Origin: Stentor coeruleus
Taxonomy: Eukaryota > Ciliophora > Heterotrichea > Heterotrichida > Stentoridae
Reading direction: 5' to 3'
Length of the DNA stretch: 59,401 nt
Assembly: GCA_001970955.1 (NCBI GenBank)
Contig: MPUH01000377.1
Coordinates: 1-59,401, forward strand
Positions 39,100-49,611 of this stretch are shown here, one piece after another. Position 1 is the first letter of the stretch; every line of letters starts with the position of its first letter. The notes beneath the pieces are model-generated. The model did not search any database. It worked only from the letters and a program-made list of their open reading frames with translations, and was not told the origin of the DNA. A program made the translations under genes and the position numbers.

Positions 39100-42000
39100 T
39101 TATCTATGCGTGATTCCATGTTTTTGTCTACTAATCTCAACATTTGCTTCATATTCTTCCCTACTTATACTCAAACAAGTATAATCTGCATTCTGAGCAA
39201 AAGCTGCTGCGCTTTGGAATTGCTGGAAAACAAATCCTTTAAGCCCAATCATTTTACTTGAATGACGGAATTTTGATATATAATTAAGATTCGAATATAA
39301 TCTTTTGGGTTTTGCTTTTATAACAACATAGATTATTATTGGTAAAGAATCATCTGTACTAACTCCAGCACCTGCAGAAACTAAAGTTAAAACATTGACT
39401 ATTATTGACATACAGTCTAATAAACAGTTTAGTTTTTCAGCTGGGGCTCTATAAGTTTCCATTGATTCCATAGCATCGATTGCTAGTTTCCACATATCTT
39501 CATTTCTATTTGCTGGGACAATATCAAGGTGTTCAGGTTTAATCCAGTTTAATTCTAAGGATTTTATATGTAAATTAGTATCTTCAATTGATGATTCACT
39601 TGGGAAGATATGATTATACATACATGAAGTAATATATTTCTCGATTTCTTCACAAGTGTTTTCTACATCATCTTCTTTTTTTAAGTTTTCAAATAAGATG
39701 TTTTTTATCACGTTCATATATTCAAAAAATGCTTCTCCAACTTTACAAGGGTCATCTTCCCTTTCTGTACTTTGAACAACTTGGTCTAGTTTCATGAATT
39801 TCTGATAAAACTCTTCAATGTTACTAACATGAGTAGCTTCATTCCCATGACTTCCTTTCCCAGTTTTCTTGCTTCCCATGACAAATTCATTAACCGAAGC
39901 AAGTTTTGAATGTGGACATGAAGACTGAGGGAAAACTTGTATAGTAAGATTACTTCCATCTTTAATCGATAATAAACACGCTGGGACTTTCCCTTTTTTA
40001 ATAAACCTCAAAAAATACTCCTTTCTTTTAACTGACTCAAAAACCCTAATTTCCTGTTTAATATCATTTATATGTTTTTCCATAAAATTCACAGCCAAAA
40101 GTAAAAGTTTTTTATTTTTATTCGCTAATCTTCTCTTAAACTCAAACCTTTCTTCATAATCTTTAATCAAAGCTTGATATAATTTTCTAAAATTATGGGT
40201 AATATAAGATGGTGGTATGCTTTTAAGATAAGCAGCTAAAAACTGAGCAAGAAGTTTCATAGGGATACTGGTTTGCATATTAGTTTTTTTATTTTCAAAA
40301 AGATAAGAAAATTGGATAACAAATTCAACAATGTCATATAAAGACCATTCACGACTTGGGTCAAAGAAAATCGACATATCTAGATAGCTTATAAGGTTTT
40401 TAGTAGCATCAATAACTTTAGTCAATAATTTGTTATCATCAGGATTCGTTGAAAAATTGTGTTTTGGGGTATAAGACACTTCATTGTCAAGACCTGGACC
40501 AAGTTTTTTATTAATAAACAATAAATAAAGCATATCTTCTTCACTTAAACCCTGTTCTCTAAGAAACCCGGACTGGATCAATGAACCCGATCGGTCTGCA
40601 CTTCTAAGATTTTTCGCATATCTCGCAAGGTCATCCCAACCTTTTTCTTTCATTTCTTCTTCTTTTTCTTCAAACAGTTTAGCTAAAAACCTTATTTCAT
40701 CAATAGACAGCATTATTGTTGTAATTTTAAACTCTTTCATTTCATTCATATGTTGAAATTGTTTCTGAGTTTGTGAGTTAAACGAAAAATGCTGGATGTT
40801 TATACGTTTTTGTGTAAGCATAAAATAATTATACATCATCCCAGCATGTTTATCTATAACAGGTACGGTTGAATTTTTATTTTTTTTCGTTCTAACAAAG
40901 CTGGTTTCATCAAAATGGATAATATCTCTAAAAAACTGTTTCATTTTATCTTTTTCTTCATTAATAAATCTGTTTATAACAAAAAAATGTGGTTCATCAA
41001 AGTAGGTTTCTTTAAAAAGGTTTTTCAATATAGTTCCTATTGTTTTAAGGCATCCTAAGGTACAAGGGTTGATAATGACGTTTTGTAATAAACCACTTTT
41101 TATAGGGTCGATAATAGCTGGGATCCACCAAGATGTAAATAAAAACACTCCTAAAAGTGTGAAAATCGTTTTTTCTTCACAGTCTGGCATGAGTACTTTT
41201 GTCCAATCAGCCATTCTTTTACATATGCCTCTTAAGCCAAAAGGCATTGTTCTGATGTTTTTATATAAAGCGTTTAATAAAGATTTGCAGTGGTTTATTA
41301 TTATCTCGCTTCGAGCTTCGATTATGTTTTTAACGTCAGTATTTGTCAGAGCTTCTTCATCTGTTATTTCGATTTTAGCCTGTTCTTTGACTGGTTTTGG
41401 TTTTTTACTGCTGCTGTTGCCGAAAAAACTTTTTTTCTTTGGAGGTGTTGGGACGACATCTTCGTTTGTGAATTTAAGCAAACGTTCTCTTTCAGTCTTG
41501 TAAATTGCTTTAGGTTCAAGTTTTAATTCTTTCATAGTTTCTTGATCATGGATTATTTCTCGTAAAGGCTTTCTGAATACTAACTTCATGTATTTTCTTT
41601 GGTTTTTACGCCGCATATAAAGCCTGAGCATACTTTTTAACACATGATTTTCATTAAGAAGATTGCTAACATTTCCAGTAACTTCTACTAAGTAATTTAG
41701 TTCTGAGTGAATCAGTCTATGAATGACATTGACAAGTTCTAGTTCTGTGTTTTCTGGATGGATGAGGTCGAGGAAAAAACTATACCCAAAACTCTCAATG
41801 AGATTCTCTGCTCCTTCTCTCCTTTGCCTACAACTTTGTGAGATAAAGCTGAAAATTTCAGGGTTTGAACGAATCATAAATACCATCTGTTCTGCATAGC
41901 GAAAATTATCACCTAAGCATGAATGGGCATCAGGGACAAGTCGCTTACGTTTTGTCACACCTTCTTGAGACTCTCGGATTATTAGTTGACTTGAGTAATA

Positions 42001-42150
42001 TTCTTTGAGTAAGTTCTCGAGTTGATTTAACAAGTCTTTTTTCTCATTGTCATCTATGTAATCAATACCATGATTAACTCTGATTTTCTCGTATTTTAAA
42101 CACTTTTGCAAATAAGTCCAGTCTTCGAATGATACATTCCCTTCATCCAT
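39100..42150 (-). CDS. RasGAP + VPS9 protein, GAPVD1/RME-6 like
   Basis: A 1016-residue protein. The N-terminal third has a RasGAP domain of the GAPVD1/IQGAP kind (NPEIFSFISQSCRQRR, ENTELELVNVIHRLI, YMRRKNQRKYMKLVF, PFGLRGICKRMADWTKVLMP). The C-terminal ~140 residues are a VPS9 domain: APAEKLNCLLDCMSIIVNVL, STDDSLPIIIYVVIKAKPKR, LYSNLNYISKF, with the conserved Asp and Tyr/Asn positions. VPS9 domains activate Rab5-type GTPases on early endosomes; the pair RasGAP + VPS9 is specific to GAPVD1 (RME-6, GAPex-5). In the GAP part the FLR/YRY-PAI motif reads FLFTSWWIPAI, so its arginine is absent. The protein is shorter than animal GAPVD1. Stop TAA, ATG at 42150. Confidence 0.92.
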   Translation of the reverse strand: MDEGNVSFEDWTYLQKCLKYEKIRVNHGIDYIDDNEKKDLLNQLENLLKEYYSSQLIIRESQEGVTKRKRLVPDAHSCLGDNFRYAEQMVFMIRSNPEIFSFISQSCRQRREGAENLIESFGYSFFLDLIHPENTELELVNVIHRLIHSELNYLVEVTGNVSNLLNENHVLKSMLRLYMRRKNQRKYMKLVFRKPLREIIHDQETMKELKLEPKAIYKTERERLLKFTNEDVVPTPPKKKSFFGNSSSKKPKPVKEQAKIEITDEEALTNTDVKNIIEARSEIIINHCKSLLNALYKNIRTMPFGLRGICKRMADWTKVLMPDCEEKTIFTLLGVFLFTSWWIPAIIDPIKSGLLQNVIINPCTLGCLKTIGTILKNLFKETYFDEPHFFVINRFINEEKDKMKQFFRDIIHFDETSFVRTKKNKNSTVPVIDKHAGMMYNYFMLTQKRINIQHFSFNSQTQKQFQHMNEMKEFKITTIMLSIDEIRFLAKLFEEKEEEMKEKGWDDLARYAKNLRSADRSGSLIQSGFLREQGLSEEDMLYLLFINKKLGPGLDNEVSYTPKHNFSTNPDDNKLLTKVIDATKNLISYLDMSIFFDPSREWSLYDIVEFVIQFSYLFENKKTNMQTSIPMKLLAQFLAAYLKSIPPSYITHNFRKLYQALIKDYEERFEFKRRLANKNKKLLLLAVNFMEKHINDIKQEIRVFESVKRKEYFLRFIKKGKVPACLLSIKDGSNLTIQVFPQSSCPHSKLASVNEFVMGSKKTGKGSHGNEATHVSNIEEFYQKFMKLDQVVQSTEREDDPCKVGEAFFEYMNVIKNILFENLKKEDDVENTCEEIEKYITSCMYNHIFPSESSIEDTNLHIKSLELNWIKPEHLDIVPANRNEDMWKLAIDAMESMETYRAPAEKLNCLLDCMSIIVNVLTLVSAGAGVSTDDSLPIIIYVVIKAKPKRLYSNLNYISKFRHSSKMIGLKGFVFQQFQSAAAFAQNADYTCLSISREEYEANVEISRQKHGITHR

Positions 42151-42989
42151 TTTTGTCTTTTGTAATATGTCAGATAGTTTGATTAGAGTTTTTGAAGTAG
42201 GGATATGATGATTTTTAATAGAAATTTAAGTTGTAGGAAAATAATAATTTGGGAAGGAGATGAAGTAAAAGTGTAGAGGCAAAGATGAAAATCAAATAAG
42301 TTTTTATTATAGAATTTTGTATGAGATTTTATTGATTTCTTTATGCGGGATATTGATTGGTATTGATTTATGTGTTGATAGGCTTTTTGTGTTTTTTATA
42401 AAAATTAAAATAATATTTTAGATGTTAAGGTAAGTTTTGTAAAATGTAAAAAAATTGTTATATGAATTTAGGATTTATTTGGTATATGATTTTTGTGTGT
42501 GATTATTCAAAATAATAGATGATAATTTTTTTCCGAGGGAATACCTTAAGAAATCCTAGACGAACTGATGAGAATTTTGTATAGTAAAAAAATTAGCGAC
42601 TAATTAGCTTATATCATTCTCAGCAAGTATAAAATTCTATTAAAAATATGTTTACATTAAATAGCAAATGATTATATATATTATATGAATATAAATTAAT
42701 ATATCTTAAATAACTAATGTTATTTATTTTTCAGCAAAAAAAAAGATAAAAATTAACTTAATACTAAGTATTTCTAAATAGATATACTATCTCAAAATTT
42801 TCATCCTATTTATGCTTAATACTATATACTATCTTGATAAAATTCGCAACACAATAAAAGGTAATTCAAACTAATAATCTCATTCATTATTTAAAAAAAA
42901 GCTAATCATTACATAAATATATACTAATTATCATATAATCTAATCATAACTATAAATAAAACTAATTAATCTAATACTATTAAAAAAGA
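42151..42989. other. Intergenic
   Basis: No gene. 42151-42500 is G/T-rich on plus (5' flank of the minus-strand RasGAP gene); 42770-42989 is A/T-rich with little G (3' flank of the next minus gene). Confidence 0.55.
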
Positions 42990-43289
42990 TCATAAGCACT
43001 TATACCATTGTTCTTCTAAAAATTGCATTCCTTTCCCATTTGCCACAACTTCAAATATTCTTTCAAGGCTATCAGTAACTCCTCTATTTTCTCTTATTAA
43101 CGGCCCTGGGTATTTTAATATTTCAAACTCTTTACTTTTCCCCCCACAAATATGCACAAGCTTTACTTTATCTGAAGTGAATTCTTTTTCACACTTTTCA
43201 CATCTAACAAACCCACTTAAAAAATCTCCAGACACAGAAAATCTTTCATAGTTTATTCCCCAAGACCAAAAAACATCAAAAATATTCAT
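42990..43289 (-). CDS. Small protein with one zinc-knuckle-like Cys cluster
   Basis: A 99-codon frame. It contains CEKCEKEFTSDKVKLVHICG, a CxxC followed by H-x-C, which may be a small zinc site, and otherwise ordinary coding composition (YPGPLIRENRGVTDSLERIF). It ends in TGA; if TGA were read through, nine sense codons follow to a TAA. ATG at 43289 is divergent from the K+ channel gene, with 293 bp between them. I know no family. Probably a true gene because the composition differs clearly from the flanks. Confidence 0.65.
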   Translation of the reverse strand: MNIFDVFWSWGINYERFSVSGDFLSGFVRCEKCEKEFTSDKVKLVHICGGKSKEFEILKYPGPLIRENRGVTDSLERIFEVVANGKGMQFLEEQWYKCL

Positions 43290-43582
43290 TATGGGGGCAT
43301 TTAAATTTTAATTACTTTTTACAATAAATTTAGCTTTAACTTAATCAATTTTGTAAATTTCTTCACAGTCCACAATATAAAAACTAAGAGTAAAGAAAAT
43401 GCAGATTTTATTTTATAAAAGATTTTTATAATACAAATTTTATTACATTTGATACTTAAAACTGACTAATATTGATATAGGTAGTATAATTAAAGTAGAA
43501 ATAGAACTGAAAATGGATATATTGGATTGTATTAATTAGCTTTAGTAATCTTAGTGAATATCCATAATAAATAAATTTATAC

Positions 43583-45457
43583 ATGGATGAAAAAATACAG
43601 GGAGCAACTGAATGGAACAGCAATGTCAGATTTCTAACAGATAAAGTAGTTCTAAATCTCAATGAATATACCAAACCCTCATTTATCTTAGAACCAGGAA
43701 GCTTTTTTATCGATATTTGGAGTAAATTTATGACTTTGCTACTAATTTACACTGCTATAGTAACTCCATTTCGGGTGTCTTTTATCGAATTCGAAGAAAA
43801 TTCATGGATCATAGTAGAATACGTATTCTCAACAATTTTCTTTATAGACTTTCTGATAAATTGCTCTTTAGCATATTACGATTCTGAAAAAACATTGGTA
43901 TACAATAGGAAAAAAATTCTCTCAAACTATTTTTTTGGCTGGATGATTCCTGATTTATTTGCATGTTTGCCTTTTAATATAATTTTAGAAAGCAACAAAC
44001 AATACAATTCTCTAATAAGAGTTGCAAGAATACCAAGACTATACAGGCTTTTTAAAATAACAAAACTTTTACGTATAACCAAAGTAATGAAAAATACAAG
44101 CCAAATACTAAAACACATGAACTACATATTAAAAATCTCAGTTTCTTTCGAAAGGGTTTTCTGGTTTAGTTTTACTTATATTCTCTTAGTCCACATGGTA
44201 GCATGTTTATGGGTTTTTATAGGCAGATATAACGATACATCAGTAAATTGGATTGAAGTAGGAGGTTTTCAAGATTTGGGAAATACACAGCTTTATATTG
44301 TTTCTATTTATTGGACTATAACAACTTTTGCTACTGTAGGCTATGGGGATATAGTAGCATCAAATCTAGATGAAAAGTTCTTCACAGTTACTGTTATGAC
44401 ATTAGGAATTATCTTTTACTCATATTCAATAAGTTCATTGACTAATATATTATCAAGTATTGATTCTCGTAAAGCTAAGCTTAAAAACCAACTTCTAGCA
44501 TTAGAAAATTTATCTAAAGAATACTCTATAAGTAAACCATTTTATTTGCAAGTATCACGAGCATTAGAGTTTGCTAATGATAAACTAAGACATGGGATTG
44601 AAGATTTTGTTAAAGACTTGCCTGGAACACTTGGGAATAATGTTCTTGTTGTAGCTTATGAGAAAATATTACAAGGAAATGCTTTTTTTGAAAAGAAAAG
44701 TACGGATTTTGTGGCCTGGGTAGCACCCAGGCTTAGTTTTTGTAAGGTTGATAATGGTGAGATTATTTTTACAGAGGATGAATATGCAACACAGATGTAT
44801 TTTATTACACAAGGAAGTGTTGAATTTGTGCTTACTAGGGATAATTTAGTATATCCTTATATAGAAATAGTAAAAAACTACTTTTTTGGTGAAGTGGATT
44901 TACTATTTTCTGATGATAAAAAACATTTGCACGCTACGCGTGCGGGAGAAATATGCGAAATGCTAACTTTGAGTAAAGAGAATTTTTATAAGTTACTTAA
45001 TATCTATGAAGTTGAAGCTATTGAAATATGTGGAAAAGCACGAGAAAGGCTTGATAGGACTAATGAAAAACTTCAAGAAGCAGAGAATAACCTTAAAAAC
45101 AATGTCCCTGTTGATAAAAGAAAAACTTACCCTAAACTTGGAAATTATATAAAAAAAGATAAAATTAAGAAAACTCAAGTGACAAATGAATCTGGTAATT
45201 TGGATTCAAATAAATGTCCGACACTTTTTAAAAAAATTATGGACTCCAAATTGCAAATTCGGGAAATCCATGGGAAAAATGTTAAGAAAAAAGTTATAAG
45301 TTTAGAAACAGAAGCAGAAAAACTGAAGAAAATGATTTATAGAATCCAAGATTTAATAGCAGAAACTCATAAAAACTTTGTGAAGAAGTACCCACATTTC
45401 TCACCTGATACATCGTCAATTGACTCTAATTCTTTGTCGATATCAGATGTGTACTAG
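43583..45457 (+). CDS. Voltage-gated K+ channel with cyclic-nucleotide-binding domain
   Basis: A 624-residue channel of the EAG/HCN/CNG superfamily. Six membrane segments: S1 near 45-62, S2 near 75-95, S3 near 118-135, S4 at 146-167 with regularly spaced arginine/lysine (RVARIPRLYRLFKITKLLRI), S5 near 190-212, pore and S6 near 240-290. The selectivity filter is TVGYGD (251-256), so it conducts potassium. A C-linker follows, then a cNMP-binding domain (about 375-475) with IFTEDEYATQMYFITQGSVE and the phosphate-cassette region FGEVDLLFSDDKKHLHATRA, where the first family arginine is not obvious, so nucleotide binding is uncertain. The C-terminus is a coiled coil. Ciliates have large families of these channels controlling ciliary beating. 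Convergent with the next gene. Confidence 0.94.
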   Translation: MDEKIQGATEWNSNVRFLTDKVVLNLNEYTKPSFILEPGSFFIDIWSKFMTLLLIYTAIVTPFRVSFIEFEENSWIIVEYVFSTIFFIDFLINCSLAYYDSEKTLVYNRKKILSNYFFGWMIPDLFACLPFNIILESNKQYNSLIRVARIPRLYRLFKITKLLRITKVMKNTSQILKHMNYILKISVSFERVFWFSFTYILLVHMVACLWVFIGRYNDTSVNWIEVGGFQDLGNTQLYIVSIYWTITTFATVGYGDIVASNLDEKFFTVTVMTLGIIFYSYSISSLTNILSSIDSRKAKLKNQLLALENLSKEYSISKPFYLQVSRALEFANDKLRHGIEDFVKDLPGTLGNNVLVVAYEKILQGNAFFEKKSTDFVAWVAPRLSFCKVDNGEIIFTEDEYATQMYFITQGSVEFVLTRDNLVYPYIEIVKNYFFGEVDLLFSDDKKHLHATRAGEICEMLTLSKENFYKLLNIYEVEAIEICGKARERLDRTNEKLQEAENNLKNNVPVDKRKTYPKLGNYIKKDKIKKTQVTNESGNLDSNKCPTLFKKIMDSKLQIREIHGKNVKKKVISLETEAEKLKKMIYRIQDLIAETHKNFVKKYPHFSPDTSSIDSNSLSISDVY

Positions 45458-45545
45458 GTTGTATTTTAACAATATATAAGAAATTTTGATTTATTAAAAT
45501 AGGCTAATATGATTATTTAGGTTTAAAAGTTATAATTCTATCTAA

Positions 45546-47018
45546 TTACTTATATATTTTTGACTTCCTCCTCGAATTGTCTTTGCTTTCAAAATTGCCT
45601 TTATAAGATTCATCAACATTTTCTTCCACATCCTCAGCCTCTTGTTCAATCCTAACCCTCGACAATTTAGAAAATGAATCATCCTTATTAATCTCTTTTA
45701 TAATCTCACTTGTCTTTTTATTCGCATACTGTTCAATAGCCCTCAAACTTTCTTCCTTATTATTTAACAACGGGGTTATCAGTTCTTCGATTTTCTTATA
45801 AATCATTTCTAACATCTCATTAATATCCTTCTCTCCTTCATAATTTTCTTCTTCATTTTTTGAAATACTCAATATTTTCATGATTTTCCCACACCAGTTC
45901 AATATTTGATCATACACTTTAATCGTTATTTGTAGTTTTTCTTTAATCCCACTATATTCTTTTAATGCTACCATAAGTTTAGTATCATATTTATCAATTT
46001 CTGTATAAATAACCCTATGATCCGTATCTTCAAGTTGCATTTTTTGTAATGTTTCTCTTGCTTTTTCATTACTTGCTTTAACATTTTCAAGTTTTTTTTC
46101 TGCTTCATTTACTGCTAATATTAAAGTTGTATAGTTTTGTTCACGAGTTAGAAATCTTTCACAGATTTCGTGTATGTCGTTTAAACCTGTTGCGGTTTTT
46201 ATTTTTTGGAAGGCTTTTTCTACTTCAACTGCTTGGGTCATTTCTTTTTCTAGTTTTTTGTTTAGGTAATGCTGCCACATTTTGTTGATTAGGAGGGTTT
46301 CGCGGAGTTTAACTTCATGTGAGTCTTTGTCATCTTTTGCTGCAGCTTCAGCGATTTCTGCTTGCTTTTTTTGACGGTTTTCTCGACGTGATGCTGCTTC
46401 TTGCCGGGATTTTATGTTCCGTTCTAGTTGGAGAACTTGCTCGTCTTTGAGTTTCCGTTGAGAAATAAAACTTTTTTGAAGATCTTTTAATACCAATCTT
46501 GATTGAAAGTGTGTTTCTCTGATTTTTCGGTACTTTTCTGTTTCGCTATTTAAAACCTGTTTGGATGATTTCAATGATACTTGTATTGAATTAGCTTTTA
46601 TTTCCATGGCGATTTTATCTTTTTTCATTCTGCTGAGCATATGGATATACGTGTTAGTATCATTTGTTTCTAATTTTTGTTGTTTTCTAGTTTCTTCAAG
46701 CTGATTTTGAATACTTTCCATAGAGCCCTTGAGCATTTTTTCTTCAATTTCTTCATTTTGGGAGACTTCACAAGCGGTTTCGAAATCTTTTTTTAGTTTT
46801 TCTAGCATTTTACGCTTTTTCAAGTTATCTTCTTTGATTCGGTCATGCTTTTTTCTTATAAGTAATAACTGGTCAGAAATTTCTTTGGTTTCTTCATATT
46901 CTTCTGGGTTATATATCTCATGATCACTATAGCTTTCATGTTCAACTTGCACAGTATAAGGTCTTTTAAAAACTGTCCCAGGAGTTATCGATCTTTTGCT
47001 GGGTCTAGACTCAAACAT
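45546..47018 (-). CDS. Coiled-coil protein, possibly outer-dynein-arm docking type
   Basis: A 490-residue protein that is nearly all coiled coil from about 45 to 440. Features such as YIHMLSRMKKDKIAMEIKAN, a long RQEAASRRENRQKKQAEIAE helix and GLNDIHEICERFLTREQNYT resemble the layout of CCDC63/CCDC151 (ODAD) proteins that dock outer dynein arms to axonemal doublets. The evidence is pattern similarity in a coiled coil, which is weak, so another axonemal or basal-body coiled-coil protein is possible. The C-terminus is acidic and ends with a basic stretch (DNSRRKSKIYK). ATG at 47018, stop TAA; 88 bp from the channel gene stop. Confidence 0.75.
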   Translation of the reverse strand: MFESRPSKRSITPGTVFKRPYTVQVEHESYSDHEIYNPEEYEETKEISDQLLLIRKKHDRIKEDNLKKRKMLEKLKKDFETACEVSQNEEIEEKMLKGSMESIQNQLEETRKQQKLETNDTNTYIHMLSRMKKDKIAMEIKANSIQVSLKSSKQVLNSETEKYRKIRETHFQSRLVLKDLQKSFISQRKLKDEQVLQLERNIKSRQEAASRRENRQKKQAEIAEAAAKDDKDSHEVKLRETLLINKMWQHYLNKKLEKEMTQAVEVEKAFQKIKTATGLNDIHEICERFLTREQNYTTLILAVNEAEKKLENVKASNEKARETLQKMQLEDTDHRVIYTEIDKYDTKLMVALKEYSGIKEKLQITIKVYDQILNWCGKIMKILSISKNEEENYEGEKDINEMLEMIYKKIEELITPLLNNKEESLRAIEQYANKKTSEIIKEINKDDSFSKLSRVRIEQEAEDVEENVDESYKGNFESKDNSRRKSKIYK

Positions 47019-47162
47019 TTTTATTTATTATCAAATCCCCAAAAAATCTACATTCACTACCTCATCTAAATCAATTATCAAAAATGCATATCCTTCCTCA
47101 TATCCCCATAAAATTCAATTTAAAAAAACTACCATAATTAAAATTCTCTATTCAAATCCAAC

Positions 47163-48680
47163 CTACTCATTAAAAAACTTGCTTATAATAGCTTTTGCAT
47201 CATCAGCTAATTTTTCATTCATATGATAAAACAAATCCTCAACACTTTTCTTACACCCAGACTCTTCAAAATCCTTACAAGTATCTACATCTGTTAATAT
47301 TGAAATTTCTAATAATCTATAACAAATATTTAAATAATTCTCCAAGTTCTCAGTATTACTAAACTTCATACTTTCAGCAAGATAAAAAAAAAAATTAGTA
47401 TTTGTCAACTCAACTTTATATTCAACAGATACTTTTAATAAATAATTCTTATAAAAAAAACTTGCTTCTCTTCTTATTTGCTCGTTAGGATGTATTAATC
47501 CATTTAATGCATATTTTATAATATCATGACATGCAAGAAAATTTACTTGAGTATAAGTTCCAGCGGCAATATTACTAAGAGTCCAATATATGTATATAAG
47601 TGATTTTTCTGAAGATATTGGTAATAATTTTTTTAGTATTTCTAAAATGTTTTTTTCTAGTAAGTAATCAGTTTGTTTTGATGTACCAGATGAAATGTTT
47701 CCGATTATGTTGATGCAAAGTTCACGTATAGGTTCAGTGCCAAGAATGTTAGAGAATATAGTGTTCATTATTTCTGGGGTGTCAAGTAAAAGGTCAATTT
47801 TGTTGTTATCATTGTGTATGAGGTTTAAAATTCCACATAATGAATGATAAAGATCAAGGTAGACTAGTTTAGAATAAAGGTTTAGTANTTTAGAATAAAG
47901 GTTTAGTATTGTATGGGTGTGGATTATGGATAAGGATTTGTCTTGTTTGCATATGTTTGTAAGGGAAAATGTTATTCCTTGAGCTGACTTTGGGTCGTTT
48001 GTTAAGACTTGGGATAAAAGTTCGATGTATCCTTTTGAAATCAACTCTGTACTTATAGATGAATTTTCTCCAACCATGTTCGCTATTGTCCAAGTAGCAT
48101 TTTCGACTATTAGTTTATCACCGGATTGAATAAGTGATATTAAGATATCAACACCAATAAGTTCATAGATGTATTGTACGTATTCGTCACTTCCTGCTGC
48201 GATATTGCATAGACACCATATGGCTTGACTTATAATTTTATTAGAATAACTCATATTCACATACTTTGCTATATTTGGGATAATCCCACAACTAAGAAAA
48301 TAGCTTCTTGGATTTTTATCTTCTAAACTTAAGGATATTCTTAATGTTTTTAGTATTTCAAAGATTATGTCATCATATAAATCCTCAGATTCTAAGATTG
48401 AAGAGTAAGCTTTTAGTTTTTCTAATTCATTTTTGCAGGATTCTAACTGAGGGAAGGATACGAGTATCATGTTTGAAGGTGTGCCAATGTATAGTATTTC
48501 GGAACACATGATTTCATCTTCAAGTATATTAGACTCATTGTAGCGCCCTTTTTTGATTTTGTCTCTTCGTTTGTCTTTGCGAAGTTTGACAACAAATTCG
48601 TATTGTTTACGCTTTATTACTTCTTTTTCAACTGGTCTCTGATAATTTAAGCTTCGTTTTTGTATTTTAGCTTCACACAT
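47163..48680 (-). CDS. Divergent importin alpha
   Basis: The frame gives 505 codons, 498 after removing a 21-nt false insertion at the N (47888). The N-terminus has an importin-beta-binding-like basic helix (KQYEFVVKLRKDKRRDKIKK). Armadillo repeats follow, with the importin-alpha NLS-pocket W/N signature in AIWCLCNIAAGSDEYVQYI and NATWTIANMVGEN, and later LIYIYWTLSNIAAGTYTQVN. It would carry nuclear-localisation-signal cargo into the macro- or micronucleus; ciliates have nucleus-specific importin alphas, so the divergence is of interest. Some repeats lack the usual tryptophan. ATG at 48680, stop TAG. Confidence 0.9.
   Translation of the reverse strand: MCEAKIQKRSLNYQRPVEKEVIKRKQYEFVVKLRKDKRRDKIKKGRYNESNILEDEIMCSEILYIGTPSNMILVSFPQLESCKNELEKLKAYSSILESEDLYDDIIFEILKTLRISLSLEDKNPRSYFLSCGIIPNIAKYVNMSYSNKIISQAIWCLCNIAAGSDEYVQYIYELIGVDILISLIQSGDKLIVENATWTIANMVGENSSISTELISKGYIELLSQVLTNDPKSAQGITFSLTNICKQDKSLSIIHTHTILNLYSKXLNLYSKLVYLDLYHSLCGILNLIHNDNNKIDLLLDTPEIMNTIFSNILGTEPIRELCINIIGNISSGTSKQTDYLLEKNILEILKKLLPISSEKSLIYIYWTLSNIAAGTYTQVNFLACHDIIKYALNGLIHPNEQIRREASFFYKNYLLKVSVEYKVELTNTNFFFYLAESMKFSNTENLENYLNICYRLLEISILTDVDTCKDFEESGCKKSVEDLFYHMNEKLADDAKAIISKFFNE
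47868..47908. repeat. Assembly N at 47888 with duplicated flanks
   Basis: Identical 20-nt copies at 47868-47887 and 47889-47908. The 21 extra nt keep the frame and add seven false residues (LNLYSK and X) to importin alpha. Confidence 0.88.
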
Positions 48681-49132
48681 TTTTACAAATTACGATAAAA
48701 AATTGTCCATTTTACAGGTTAGAATATAATCAAGACTGATTAATTGTTAAAGTATTAGTATTTAATTAAAAATATATCAATATTACCAGGCAAAAGTAGT
48801 AATCCTCTTTCTTATATACACATAAAAAATATTATATTTAAGATATTAAGCCTTTTTTACTCGTATAATATCTATATAAATCTATTTTCTTTAAAATAAT
48901 TTCTTAAAATTTTTACGATTAAACAATTAAACTAATATACTACAATGCATACTTATTCTTATAAATAAAACTCATCACCCCATTACCTTCAATTTAAAAA
49001 AAATCTTAATCTTTATCATATCTTTTTCATATAACCATACTTACTTCTTCAAAATCTCAAAAGAATTTCTCTAAAACCCTAGATGCTCTCAATAACTATT
49101 AAGAGTAAAGTTAGTCTATTATCCTTATATCT
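48681..49132. other. Intergenic between minus-strand genes
   Basis: No gene seen; A/T-rich, turning C-rich and G-poor towards 49132 (3' flank of the next minus gene). Confidence 0.55.
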
Positions 49133-49513
49133 TTAAGGATGCGAGTTTCTCTTTATGATCTGGTCCGGTAAAGGCGCAGCTCCTTGAAGCCCAAGAACAC
49201 ATCGAGTATAAGTCAATTCAACCCACCAAACTCCAACACAAAAGCTAGTAATCGGTAAGAAATAATGAACCATTCGTCTTAAAGGGAGTTGTCCAATCAA
49301 AGCACTAGCTCTTAAAATTGGATAATGGCCATACTTCAATTGATACTCTTTAAAGTAAACATATGCTGCCATAAAAGGAACTGTCGTCGTCACAGTTTTT
49401 TGCATGCATGATCTACACCCAATTGCTTCTAGAAAATCTTGATCACGATACCCAATACGTACCCTTTCTGATTCAGGGATACGATCCATAGCTGAGTAAG
49501 TATACCTAGGCAT
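49133..49513 (-). CDS. Small membrane protein, unknown
   Basis: 126 residues from ATG at 49513 (MPRYTYSAMDRIPES). The frame is open further upstream but only to a TTG. Two hydrophobic segments are likely membrane helices: VTTTVPFMAAYVYF (about 45-60) and HYFLPITSFCVGVWWVEL (about 83-100). A CRSC pair precedes the first helix. It resembles small inner-membrane proteins of mitochondria in overall look, but I do not recognise a family. Located just downstream of the FARAT-like gene on the other side of 98 bp, same strand. Stop TAA. Confidence 0.75.
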   Translation of the reverse strand: MPRYTYSAMDRIPESERVRIGYRDQDFLEAIGCRSCMQKTVTTTVPFMAAYVYFKEYQLKYGHYPILRASALIGQLPLRRMVHYFLPITSFCVGVWWVELTYTRCVLGLQGAAPLPDQIIKRNSHP

Positions 49514-49611
49514 ATTATTATATCCATCTAATGACAATAGCTTTAGTTGATATAAATTATATACTTAAACTATATTCCCTAAAGAATAAATATGATTATT
49601 CACTAACCTAA

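Noticed and set aside
44888-44902. Possible intron gtatatccttatatag-like sequence in the K+ channel gene (near 44850-44865)
   Set aside because: It is 16 nt long, so splicing would break the frame of a conserved cNMP-binding domain that reads through correctly.
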